DNA of 64,000 nt from Epichloe hybrida. Taxonomy: Eukaryota > Ascomycota > Sordariomycetes > Hypocreales > Clavicipitaceae. The notes beneath the pieces are model-generated. The model did not search any database. It had not been told where the DNA came from and worked only from the letters and a program-made list of their open reading frames with translations. How positions within the stretch are numbered: the stretch's first letter is position 1; every line of letters begins with the position of its first letter. The DNA lies in NCBI GenBank assembly GCA_019022495.1, contig JAFEKR010000006.1:1612001-1676000 (forward strand), in the 5' to 3' direction. The position numbers and the translations under genes are program-made. Below, piece by piece: positions 34,880 to 47,662 of the stretch.

Positions 34880-36790
34880 GTCAAATCGCACAACGCGATG
34901 CCACAGCTAGAGCAGAAAGCTCATATTGGATACCTCGTTAGGTATAGAGGCAAGTCATAATACATTATATAGGTGCCTTCGCTTTGTAATCATAAGGTTA
35001 TTATATTAGCATATGTTTAGTTTAATAAAAACTCCTTCTTTAAGCTAGAAGAAAAGCTAGAATTAGCTTAATAGGAGAAGATATTAATAATTAAGTTACT
35101 TAAAGAGCTTAAAGCTAAAGACCTTAATAAGGAGATTAGTTAAGTTCTTATTAGAATAAAGCTTAAAAAGAATAATCCTACCTCTTTACTATTAGCTATA
35201 AGCTAGAAAAATAAGTTGTTTAAAGTAAAAACGCCTCCTTATATAATAGGGGATAAAGAGGACCTTTCTAGTGCACTTTTAACCCCTCCTAACTTCTCTT
35301 AAAAAGTATTAGTTACTATAGAGAACTTAGAGCTTTAGGTATAAGGTAATAATATACTATTTTATAAGATTAATAAATTTATAAGTAAGGTAATAGCTAA
35401 ATATATAGTAACTACTATAGAGACTAGTAAATTTACTATAAAAGGCAGTAAGGCTATAGAGAATCACAGTCCTTATAATAATAGTATTAATATAAATAAT
35501 ATTATTACTAGGAAATATTAAAGAAAGGAAATAAGGAAAGCTAGGTAAGTATAGTTTTCTTTTACTTTCTTAATAGTATTCTAAGGAACTTAATATAGTT
35601 TATATATTAAAGATATACCTCTAAAACCTATATATTATTATTAGGTAATAGCCTTATTATATTATAACTACTAGAAGGAAGTAATTATAAAGGAGCTTTT
35701 AAAGCTTTAATCCTTAAACTACTAGGAGAATATACTAGATAAATTATTTAATCTTAAGGAGATTATTAACCTTAGATAGGTTTTTAAGTATAAAACTAAT
35801 AAAAAAGATATTATTATAAAGTTTAAGGCTTAAATAGTAGTCTAAGGTAACTAATAACTAAAGGATAACCTTAATAACTACACTACTACACTTACTTTAT
35901 AATCTCTACGTATATTACTTACTATTTACTACGCTAATAATCTTAATATATATTAATATAATATTTAGAATGCCTTCTTATATATAAAACTTAAAGAACT
36001 TATCTTCTATAAGCTACTAGAGAGTATAAATACATAAGGTTATCTCTAGAAGATAACTAGAGCATTATATAGGCTATAGGAAGCTCCTTAATAATAGTTT
36101 CTATACCTAATATAATTCCTATTAAATCTAGGCTTTATCTAAGGAAAGGAAAACTTATATATCTTTATAAAAGGTAGATTTATCTTATTTTTCTATATAA
36201 ATAATATTATAGTGCTATTTCTAGATAGATTTAAAGCAAAATTTAAAGAGTTATATAAGTAGTTAATAAATAGTCTAGATATTAAAGACTAAGGTAATTT
36301 AAAGTAATTCCTAGGCATTAAAATTATTAGGAATTATAATATTAAAGAGATATAGTTATTATAGGAATTATATATTTAAAAGATAGCTTAGAAGTTTATT
36401 CCTAATATTATTAATAATAATTTAAAGAGCTTAATTATAATACCTCTAATAATAGCTATAATAGTTCTAAATAATAGTTAGGCTACTAATAAAGAGATTA
36501 ATTACTATAGAGTAGTTATTAGCTCTTTAGTTTATCTTTATATTATTAGAAGACTTAATATAGCCTTTATAGCTTTAAAGCTAGCCTCTTTTATAATAAA
36601 CCCTTTAATAAAGCATATTAAGCTTATAAAGGCTACTCTAATATATACTTAGAATATAAGGAAGTTATATATCTAATACTTAGGAGCAAATAGCTTTAAT
36701 ATACTTTTCTCTAGTACTAATGCCTCTCTTAGTAATAACCCTAATACTTAGAAATTAATATAAGGCTATGTTTTTATTATATATAAAGCT
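34880..36790 (+). pseudogene. Copia reverse transcriptase remnant of the outer element
   Basis: The frame resumes as EHVKSHNAMPQLEQKAHIGYL (about 34880-34950, little damaged), then becomes heavily RIP-converted. At about 35775-36090 it reads VFKYKTNKKDIIIKFKA, SLRILLTIYYANNLNIY and NAFLYIKLKELIFYKLLE, the N-terminal part of a copia reverse transcriptase. The catalytic YVDD box near 36193-36207 reads YINN, so both aspartates are lost. Stops replace W, Q and R codons throughout. Confidence 0.85.
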
Positions 36791-36960
36791 GTCATGGTCT
36801 AGCCCATAGGGCTAATCGCGGGTGCCTGCGCCACCATGTGGGTTTGACCCCAATTCCGTTACGCCATAGGCAACAAAAGAATACGCATTGTACAAGTCAT
36901 CATTTACTTGTACAATTGACACCTATATTGCTAGGTCTAGGCAAAGCCTAGATTATCACA
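36791..36960 (+). mobile_element. Short SINE-like insertion in the copia RNase H
   Basis: 170 bp of GC-richer sequence interrupts the RNase H frame exactly between YKA and AI, with the 6-bp duplication AAAGCT at 36785-36790 and 36961-36966. It has an A-box-like TGGTCTAG (36795-36802) and a B-box-like GGTTTGACCCC (36841-36851), suggesting a tRNA-derived head, and keeps CpA/TpG. It has no coding capacity. Its tail does not match the LINE, so its partner is unknown. Confidence 0.65.
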
Positions 36961-37366
36961 AAAGCTATAATTAATTAGAAGTCTAGGAGATAGTATTATA
37001 TAATAACCTTAAGTATAGAAGTAAAGCTCTTTATATTAAATTATAAAGTAAAAGAGTATATATCTCTAGGTAAACTACTTTATAATATTAGTATATAAGT
37101 CCTTTCTTTATTAATTATCTAGTATAATAATAAGTAAATAATTTATATTATAGAATATAAGAAAGGAAGGCTTTAAACTAGTCTAAAGTATCTTAATATA
37201 AATTAAATATAGATTTAAGAGTAATATACCCTAGGTAATATTAAGGTAAATTAGTTAAAGACCTCTAAGATACTTACTAATAGCTTTATAAAGCCTTTAT
37301 TAAGGTAAATATATAAGAAATTCTATTACTAGATTAGCTTATAGGAAATTCCTACTTAATTATAAC
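36961..37366 (+). pseudogene. Copia RNase H remnant of the outer element
   Basis: With the short insertion removed, the frame runs GYVFIIYKA then IIN-KSRR (about 36967-36990), followed by IEVKLFILNYKVKEYISLGKLLYN (about 37010-37085), the RNase H of copia elements with stops at W and Q positions. It ends at hAT-like element 3, and the outer element resumes at 48107. Confidence 0.75.
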
Positions 37367-38537
37367 CAGAGTATTGTTTGTATTGTATTTATTGTATTTT
37401 TTCGGAAAAATTTGTATTTGTATTGTATTTGAAAAAATTTGTATTTATTATATTGTATTGTATTAAATACAAATTATTTTGTAGTGTAGTTAGTGTAGTA
37501 ACTACACTAACTACAAACAATACAAATGTATTGTTAGGTAAAAAAAAAAGTGTGACTTTTTATTAGCTAAGGTTATTATTAGGATTAAAAGAGAATTAGT
37601 TAATAGAAACCTTTTATTATTAGCTATTTTATCTAATTAGTTATATAATTTATAATATTATTTTATTTTAAATATTTTACTATAACTAGTGTTATATATA
37701 ATATTATAACTTTTTAATAATACTATTATACTTATTACTTTATTTTACTAATATAACTTTAAGAAAAACCTTCTAATTATTTTATTTACTATTATTAGGA
37801 ATTATTTTATATTTCTTTTATTAATTTAATTAAAAAATACCCTAAACTAATATAATTAAATTAAATTAGAAATCTAAATAAATATCTATAAGTTAATAGA
37901 CTATATACTTAGTACTTAAATATTATTATTAATAAAATAAGGACTTAAAAAAAGCTTAAACTATTTATTTACTATTTAAACTAATTAAATATTACTTTAA
38001 GCTTTATAATTCTAAAGCTTTAAGAAGTTATATGTAGTAACTTTATATATCTTATTATAATAATATATTAAGAAAGAATATAATAGAAAATATTTATAAT
38101 ATTTATAATATTTTAAAAGATTCTTAATAGTATATTTTAGTTACCCTATATAGCTTAAATAAGCTATAGAAATAAGTTTAACTTATTTTTAAAAATAATA
38201 GTAAGACTAACTTTTATATAATATACTATACTTATTATAAGAGATTTAATAACCTTAATTACTATTATTACTATTATTACTATTATTACTATTATTACTA
38301 TTATTACTATTATTACTATTATTACTATTATTACTATTATTTTAAAAAACATAAAAAAGAAAACATTTTTATAATATTAATATTTTTAAAAACCTTAAAA
38401 TACTAAGTTATTAAAAACTATAGCTTTTACTATAGTAATTTACTTATAATTACTAGTATTTATATTTTACTTATTTATTAGTTATATATATTTTATTAAA
38501 CTTTAACACTAATAATATTCTAAGTAATATTAGTATT

Positions 38538-40930
38538 TTAAGCTATTCTAAGCTATGTTAAGCTATTCTAAGCTAATTTAAGCTATTCTAAGCTATTCTA
38601 AGCTATTCTAGTATAAGCTATTATAAGCTATTATAAGCTAACATAAGCTAACATAAGCTAATATAAGCTAATATAAGCTATTCTAAGCTATTCTAAGCTA
38701 ATATAAGCTATTCTAAGCTAATTTAAGCTAATTTAAGCTATTCTAAGCTAACATAAGCTAATATAAGCTAATATAAGCTATTCTAAGCTATTCTAAGCTA
38801 ATTTAAGCTATTCTAAGCTATTCTAAGCTATTCTGAGCTATTCTAAGCTATTCTAAGCTATTCTAAGCTAATATAAGCTATTCTAAGCTAATTTAAGCTA
38901 ATTTAAGCTATTCTAAGCTAACATAAGCTAATATAAGCTATTCTAAGCTATTCTAAGCTAACATAAGCTAATATAAGCTATTCTAAGCTATTCTAAGCTA
39001 TTCTAAGCTAATATAAGCTATTATAAGCTATTCTAAGCTATTCTAAGCTATTCTAAGCTAATCTAAGCTAATTTAAGCTAATTTAAGCTATTCTAAGCTA
39101 ACTTAAGCTAGCATAAGCTAACTTAAGCTAGTATAAGCTATCTTAAGCTATCTTAAGCTATCTTAAGCTATCTTAAGCTATCTTAAGCTATCTTAAGCTA
39201 TTATAAGCTATTGTAAGCTATAATATACTATTATAACCTAGTATAAGCTAATATAAGCTAACATAAGCTAATATAAGCTATTCTAAGCTATTCTAAGCTA
39301 ATATAAGCTAATTTAAGCTAATTTAAGCTATTCTAAGCTAACTTAAGCTAGCATAAGCTAACTTAAGCTAGTATAAGCTAGCATAAGCTAGTATAAGCTA
39401 GCATAAGCTAGTATAAGCTAGCATAAGCTAGTATAAGCTATCTTAAGCTATTAAAAGCTATCTTAAGCTATCTTAAGCTATCTTAAGCTATTATAAGCTA
39501 TTGTAAGCTATAATATACTATTATAACCTAGTATAAGCTAATATAAGCTAACATAAGCTAATATAAGCTATTCTAAGCTATTCTAAGCTAATTTAAGCTA
39601 ATTTAAGCTATTCTAAGCTAACATAAGCTAATATAAGCTAACTTAAGCTAGTATAAGCTAGCATAAGCTAGTATAAGCTATCTTAAGCTAGTAAAAGCTA
39701 TCTTAAGCTATCTTAAGCTATTATAAGCTATTATAAGCTATTGTAAGCTATAATATACTATTATAACCTAGTATAAGCTATTCTAAGCTATTCTAAGCTA
39801 TTCTAAGCTAATATAAGCTATTCTAAGCTAATATAAGCTAATATAAGCTAATATAAGCTATTCTAAGCTATTCTAAGCTATTCTAAGCTATTCTAAGCTA
39901 TTCTAAGCTATTCTAAGCTAATCTAAGCTATTCTAAGCTATTCTAAGCTAATCTAAGCTAATATAAGCTAACATAAGCTATTCTAAGCTATTCTAAGCTA
40001 ATATAAGCTATTCTAAGCTAATATAAGCTAATCTAAGCTATTCTAAGCTAATTTAAGCTAATTTAAGCTATTCTAAGCTAACATAAGCTAATATAAGCTA
40101 ATTTAAGCTAATCTAAGCTAATCTAAGCTATTCTAAGCTATTCTAAGCTATTCTAAGCTATTCTAAGCTAATCTAAGCTATTCTAAGCTATTCTAAGCTA
40201 TTCTAAGCTATTCTAAGCTATTCTAAGCTATTCTAAGCTATTCTAAGCTATTCTAAGCTATTCTAAGCTATTCTAAGCTATTCTAAGCTATTCTAAGCTA
40301 TTCTAAGCTATTCTACGCTATTCTAAGCTATTCTAAGCTATTCTAAGCTATTCTAAGCTATTCTAAGCTATTCTAAGCTATTCTAAGCTATTCTAAGCTA
40401 TTCTAAGCTATTCTAAGCTATTCTAATATAAGCTATTCTAAGCTAGTATAAGCTAGTATAAGCTATGTTAAGCTGTTCTAAGCTAGTATAAGCTATTAGA
40501 AAGTTATTATAAGCTAATATAAGCTGTTCTAAGCTAGTATAAGCTATCCTAAGCTAGTATAAGCTAATATAAGCTAATATAAGCTATGGTAAAGCTAGTA
40601 TAAGCTATCCTAAGCTAGTATAAGCTAATATAAGCTAGTATTAGCTATCCTAAGCTAGTATAAGCTAACTTAAGCTAGCATAAGCTAACTTAAGCTAGTA
40701 TAAGCTAGTATAAGCTATCTTAAGCTATCTTAAGCTATTATAAGCTATTGTAAGCTATAATATACTATTATAACCTAGTATAAGCTAATATAAGCTAACA
40801 TAAGCTAATATAAGCTATTCTAAGCTATTCTAAGCTAATATAAGCTATTCTAAGCTAATATAAGCTAATATAAGCTATTCTAAGCTATTCTTAGCTATTC
40901 TAAGCTATTCTAAGCTATTCTAAGCTATAA
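38538..40930. repeat. 10-bp satellite-like array with higher-order pattern
   Basis: Roughly 240 copies of a 10-bp unit, core AAGCTA, with variants TTCTAAGCTA, ATATAAGCTA, ATTTAAGCTA, ACATAAGCTA and TCTTAAGCTA. The odd unit TAATATACTA recurs at 39221, 39511, 39751 and about 40757, each time in the same context, showing that blocks of tens of units were duplicated. About 40141-40425 is nearly uniform TTCTAAGCTA. Confidence 0.92.
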
Positions 40931-41080
40931 TAACCTATAATAACCTATAATAAGGTACTTGTAGTAAGCTAATTAGTAGTTTATTTTATGTAATTACTTT
41001 AGTTTACAGTTTTTTTTTAAATAAGTAATAATAATAATTTATAGAAATAGAAAACAATTAATAAAAATAGTAAATAATAT

Positions 41081-44000
41081 ATATATTCTTTACGCTAGCT
41101 AGCTAACTATGTAGCTGTTCCTAGTACTCCATCCGCTTAGTTAAGAGGGAAAACCCTTTGCTAGGAAGAAAAACCCCCTTATGTCTGTTAACGGGCCAGC
41201 GCTAACCCTCTTCTAGGTTTACACTACATTAGGTGTGATTAATTATAGGTATTTAGTGCTAGCTTGCGCTAGCCTTATCCTAAAGAAAATAAAAATAAAA
41301 AGGAAAGGAAAAAGTATAGTAGTGGTCCTAACTAGCTCCCTTTAGTGCTAGTCTAGTCTTGCTTTATCCTAGCTCCGCGTCTCCTACTTTGCCCTAGGGC
41401 GTAGTGAATTTAGATTTATAATAATAATTCACTTTTTATTTACTTTACTTCTAACTCTTCTAGTGCCTTACTTTTTAGCTAAATCTAACCTAGCACTAGT
41501 CTAGATATCTTATAAAGTCTAAGCATATAGTTTTATTTAATTATAGTAAGGGGTAGGTAATTTAGGCCTAGTGACTAGGCGGTTTCGCTCCTAGATTAGT
41601 TACACGCTATCTATGCGTTTACTTGTCTTATACTTTGTTTTCTAGCTAATATTATAGTTAGTCCCCCCCCCCCCTCTCTTAAGTATAAAAGAGGGCTTCT
41701 CCCCCCTTAAGGTTCTAACCTTTTTCCTTTTCTTATAATAAATTTCCTATAGGTTCTTTTCCTTCCTATCCCTTTTAGGAGCTATTTAAGGCTCCTCTAG
41801 TCTAGTGCTAGTTTAAATACTAATGTTTTGCGTAGAAAAACACGCTATAATATTACTAAGCTCTATAAGTACCCTGTTTTTAGTGCTATTCTAGCTCTAA
41901 TTTACCTAGGATCTTATAACCTTAGATAAGTATCTAAGGAAGTCCCTAACCTAGAAGTAATTAGATTAGGTAAAGGCAAAAGGCCTAGAAGTAAGTCCCC
42001 TTTACCTTTATTTTACCCTATTTCTAGGTCTAACCTAGGGTAGCTAGGTAAGCTATAAGAGATCTAGTGTGTGTCCTATAAGACACAATCTGTTAAAAAT
42101 AAAGGCTATTAGTGCTATAATGTTATTAGTAAGTTAGTTTATTTCTAGTCTAAGGGCAAGGCTAATTTACATATAAAGGGGTAATGTCTAATGCCTATTT
42201 TGATTATTAGGTTCATAATTGCGTATATATTAAGGTAATATTAACTCCCGCGCTTATTCTAAGCTTACTCTAGTGCTAATTTGCTTATAGCTAAATATCA
42301 CTAGCTAGCAAGGGGAATATTAGTAGTTAGTTAAGACCTAGGCTAGTATAGTTACTAGGAGTAATATAAGTGGTTTTACTCTAGCTTAGTAGTAGCTTTA
42401 TTCTATAGCTAACTTTAATTATCTAGGCCCTAGAGAACTATATAGCTTAGGTTAAGAAACTCTATGCTAAAAACCACGCTAAGAAGAAACAAGGCGCTAC
42501 TATAGTAGGCCTAGACCTAGCTAGGTCTAGGTTTACGGAGGAATAACATAATAAGGTTATCTTTTAGCTCTAGTGGCTTAATGCCTAAGTAGCGGAGATA
42601 AACTAGCTCCTAGCCGCTAGCCTATTAGCTAAGGGTAAGAGCAAGGTAATAGAGGATATAATCCCTATTCCTAAGGAGAAATAAGGCTAATTCTAGATTA
42701 GTAAAGGGGTAGCGGTAGGCTAGTGTAAAATAATACCTATAGCTTTTTAACTTAAAATTAATCTAATAACTATTCTAGACCTATAGTCTTCCTATTATAG
42801 TGTGATTCTGCCTTATATCTAGCTTGCCTCTGTGGCTACACTATTTTACCTAGTGCCTCTCTCTAGTTATCTATGGTGTCCGTTTGTTAGTTAGTTTAGT
42901 TACCTCTAGGGCAGCCTAGATCCTCCCCTAGTTTGCGTTAACTAAAGGCTAGGTCTTACGCTAATATATAGTATTAGAGTCTTCTTATACTAAGGAATTA
43001 CTTTATAATATATCTTACCTTTAGGGGATTATCTAGGGCTAGCCTTACCTCCTATATGTCTCTAGGCTATCTTATTTAGGGGCGTCTATGGTTATAGTTA
43101 GCGTAGTTAATAATTATATAGTACTAGTCTTTAACTACATAACTATAGCTATATAGGGGCAAAGCCACCCTAGGAACATGCCTTTAAAAGAGGAACTTAT
43201 TAAGGCTAATCTTTCCTATATATAATTATACTATTATAGAGAAGATATGCTTATTAAGCCTAGTGTGAAATTTCTAGATTTCCTTTAGATTATAAGTAAG
43301 TAGGCAGTCCTCTATTAGCTCTCTCCTATGCCTATATTATCTTTATTACCTATTAGAATACTAGTCTTCCTATCTTTTCTTTTACTTCTTATATAGTTAT
43401 ATATTAGGTTTATTATTAGCAAGTAAGGGTCTTCTTTTACATTATAGTACTATTTACACTAAGTTAGCTATGGCCTATATCTTATTTATTATTTCGCTAA
43501 GTATAATCCTTTCCTTAAACTTTCGCTTTATTTTATTTAGGTAAAGGTCTAGGGGGGGGACATAGGTTTTAACTTCTAGCTAAGCAATTAGTATAGCCTT
43601 AAATGCTCTAGCTATAGTCTAGAGATAAGTTAATTAGTTTGCTATAAAACTTCTAACTATTCCTTATAGTTTTTCTCCCTTCTTAGTTAGAGTATAGTAA
43701 GCGCTTGCCCTATAGGTAAGAATAGGCTAGACTACTTATATATATATAAGCTAGGTATCTCTAAAGCTAATGCCCTATGCTAATGCCACTAGCGTAAAGA
43801 GTGTAAGCTACTACTAGGCTAGTTTTCCCTTAAGGATATTCTTATAGGCACTTTAGTTAAGTTTTCTATTTACTTATACCCTAAGAAATTAGCATACCTT
43901 TATTAGCGCTATTTCCTCTATGCTAAGCTAGACCCTAGCCTATAGAGGCCTATAGGCCTTACTAAAGTGTATAAGTTTAGTTTTTACTAGGTTAAACTTT

Positions 44001-47000
44001 ACTCCTACCTCCTTTGCCTATTCCTTATAGATTTTCTAAGTAGCCTTAAGTTTTCTCTAGGTTTATACTATGTTTTTACTAAATACTATAATATTTATAT
44101 TATTAGCAAATCTAATTACTACTATACCTAGGATAGCCTAGAGGTATGTGTAAAGTTCTATAGAGTAAAGGAGAAAGAGAATTAGTAAAAAGGGAGATTC
44201 TTATAGGGTACTAGCCTTAATCTTAAAGGGTCTAGAGAGTCCTTTATTAAAGCTAAGCTAGCTTATTCTATCCGCTAGGAAGCTTTATATTATAGCTATT
44301 AGCTAGTAAGGGATTTCTATTAGGATTAGTAAGTAAATTAAGTACAGGTAGCTAACTCTATTAAAAGCAAATAAGATATTTATCTAGGTAAGTAAGGTAA
44401 TTTCGCCCTTACTCTAGGCCTCTCTTATACACTTTACTAAGACCCTAATTACAGTCTTTATTAACCTATTTATCCTATTCCCTATCTATAGCTCTAGGAG
44501 AAGTCCTTTTGCCTTAGTAAAGGCTATAAGTCACTTTATAATTACTACTTCTATGATTTTTCCTATAATATTTAGTAAGGAGATAGGCCTCTAAGCGTTA
44601 GCTCTCCTTATCTCTTTTATTATCTTGCCTAGTTTCCTAATTACTACTACTCTAGTGGTTTAGAATTAGGCTAGGAAATACCTTACTTTAAGGATAGCGT
44701 TTAGGAGCTAGACTATAGCTTCTTTTGCTAGCTTATCGCAGGCCTTAATAAGGCCTGCTAGGAGCTTATTATTACCTAGTGCTTTCTAGCTAGCTATATT
44801 TAATATAATATCTAATATCTCTTCTAGTTTAAACTAGTTATTATCTAGGAATAGTGCGTTATCTAGCTCTAGGAAGGTGAGGTCTAGGATTTAGAAGAGG
44901 TTTGCTATAGGCTTAAGGAAGAACCTTAGTGCTAGCATACTTGCTTTATCCTTGTGTGTAGTAGCTAGGTTTAGGTTATTTTTAGTCCTTTCTAGCTCTA
45001 GTAGCCTAGGCAATTCTAGGGGGGCCTAGCTTTAGAGCTAGGCTTATCTCTCTAGTCTTCACACTTCCCTATCCTTTCTCTATATATTAGCCTTTTATAA
45101 GGCGTCTCTCTATATGTTTTTTCTCTTAGTTTTAATAACCTATTCTTAGTCCTTATTTACCTTAGTATAGGCTTACTAGTTTGCTTCTATTCTCTATTAT
45201 CTCTATTATCTCTTTGCCTATTTAGCTCTAGTAACTGCCTCTTTAGCTATCCTTAACTACTATACCTTTAGGCTAGGGAGCCCCTAGGGCTTCTGTAGGG
45301 CTACCTTATTTGCTATTTATTAAAGGTTTATAATAAGCTAGGTAATGTATGTGTTTATCCCTTCTTTGTCTTGTGGATCTAGGGCGTTTTTAGGTTAAAA
45401 GCGTACTACTACCTCTGCCTTTATATACAGTTTATTTATTGTATTTTACGTGTGTCTAAGGGCCTGTAGGATATTATCTTATAGGCTAGTAAAGATGCTA
45501 ATTAGCTATAGGATATAGTTAGATCTAGTAAGGTCTTCTGCCCCTTTATAGTGAACTTAGATGTCTAGGGTTACCTACGCTAGGTCTATAGTACTATCCC
45601 TATTATCCTTATATTATTTAGTTAGTTCCCTTAGGGCATTACTAGTCTAAGCCTTTACTAGCTTATAAGTTCTAGTAGCTCTTTTGCTTTATTAGTGGTT
45701 TTATCTAGCCTATCCTAGAGGGGATGCTTTTAGTTAAAATCTCCTACAAATACACTCTAGTTATATAGTGTCTCTATGTTAATATCTTATATAAGGGTGT
45801 TCTAGTTATTACTATAACTTTCTAAATAGAGGGAATAGATATTAATCCTATGAATTTCCACTAGTAACTAGTTAGGCTCTCCCTAGGCTAACTATAACCT
45901 TATATTATATTTCTTATTAATATATATAGCGTTATGCCTGTTATAGTGTGTGAGTTAGAACTAGGTAAGGCTTAGTGTAGGGGGCTGTGGATATTTTATA
46001 TATTCTTACTCTTAGATTACTATTATATCTATATTAGTTTAGTAATAGAGCGCGATATGTATTAGGCTATTCTTCTTATTTATATTCTAAAAGAGGACTT
46101 ATAATATTACTATGTTAATTAAGGGGGTAGTGGCAGGTCTTAGCTATCCTATGCTAGTTCTATTCTAGCCCTAAGTTATTCTATGTAGTGCCTAATGCTC
46201 CTAGCTCTTAGCTATTTAGTGCTTTGCTTTGTATTTATAGGTTAACCCCTCTTTCTTCCTATTATTACTATAGGTTCTATAGCTATGCTAGCTCTCTCTT
46301 AGGCTAGAGCTAGGTTCTTACTAGGGGAGCTAGAGGTAAAGTAAGATAGTTATTCTAGGTAACTAGCCTTTACTATGTTTTACTTCTCTTTTAGTACTAG
46401 GTAGTCTCTAGACTAAGCTAGGTGTGGTCTAGAGTATAGGATATAGTTTTCCTTAAGTTATTTATTTATTATTAGGCATAATGCCTTACTATCTTTATAC
46501 TAGCTAGCTTTACACTTACTATACCTTAGTGCTACCTTATAAAACTTAGTAATATATCCTATTTAGAAGTAGTTATAGCACTATCTAGGTTATAAGGTCT
46601 TATTATATAGTTTAGTTTAGAATAGCTTTGCTTTAAAGACTATTCTATCTTAGTATATCTTATTAGTATCTTTAACTTTAGCTAGTCTAAGAATTAGGGT
46701 AGTTTACTAGGCGTTCTTACCCTAAGGGCGTCTTATAGTTACCTTAATTATATTTACTTTATTTGCTTTTCTAATTTCTATTACTAGGTTCTTAATAGAT
46801 ATATACTTTATTAGGAAACCCTTAATAATAACGCTAAGTATATAGTAGTAAATAGCTACCTCTAGGCTAAACACTTTAGTAATCTATTTTTAGTTTTCTT
46901 TATACTATACTATATTTCCTTTAAAGGTAATAATTATATCCTTACTAGGGAGTCTTCTAGCTACTATTACTAAGGCTTGCCTAATAGCTTTATTTATAGC

Positions 47001-47662
47001 TATAACTATATCTTCCACGCCCCTAGACTAGAGTGATTCTTATATAGTGTTTTCTTTTATAAGTACTTCTCTATATTATTTTCTAGGGATTTAGAGAGAG
47101 AGGGGGTTAGTATTTAGTTATTTTAGGGCAGGCCTAGCTATGATGCTAGCCTAGGTTAGGGAGTTATTATCTTTAGCTTCCTCCCTAATAGCCTCCTTAA
47201 GGGCTGTTTTTAATGCTTCTTTAGTAGTATAGATATTACTATTATTAGTGTTTATGGTTTTTATTTTAGCTTAGGCGTGGTTTACTACCTAGTTAGCTAT
47301 AGTAAGTGTAATACGCTACACTTAGGTAACTTTATTACTTAGGATAAGGCTAGTAATCTTATTATAATATTTTATGTCTTTAGGGTATGCGAATTAGTTT
47401 TAGTCTGCTATTAGGTTATCTTTGCTCCTTTAGATATTAAACTATCCTATTCCTATATTTAGGTAGTGGCTACTTTAAGCTAGCCCCCCTAAGCCTATAT
47501 TAATTACTATTAGTATCTTATTCGCACTCCTTTCACTAGCTTTGTTACGGTGTAATATTATAGAGGGGGAGAAACGAAGGCGAGGATTTCGAATATTAAT
47601 GTGATTTGTGTTTTAGAGGCGATTCCAAACCTTAGGGTCGGTGCGGAAAAGTATGCAAAGGT
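41081..47662 (-). mobile_element. LINE (non-LTR retrotransposon), RIP-degraded, near full length
   Basis: 6,582 bp inserted in hAT-like element 3 with a 13-bp target duplication (TAGTAAATAATAT at 41068-41080 and 47663-47675). Its 3' end is at 41081 with an AT-repeat tail. On the minus strand a zinc-knuckle-like stretch (CYNYF-IGYITKFYK, about 46580-46500) suggests the first ORF; an endonuclease-like region lies at about 46100-45400; the reverse transcriptase at about 44640-44040 shows RPISLLNIIGKIIE, ESPFLLILFLLYSIEL and RFANNINIIV, where the last corresponds to the FADD catalytic box with both aspartates lost. Order and motifs fit the Tad1/I-type LINEs. The 5'-most 130 bp (about 47530-47662) retains CpA/TpG. 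Confidence 0.85.

Noticed and set aside
38164..38352. 62-residue minus-strand frame of I/V repeats
   Set aside because: It is a translation of the 9-bp ATTACTATT microsatellite.
31131..40930. CRISPR-like arrays
   Set aside because: The repeats are 9-10 bp and directly tandem with no unique spacers, and the genome is eukaryotic; these are minisatellites within transposons.
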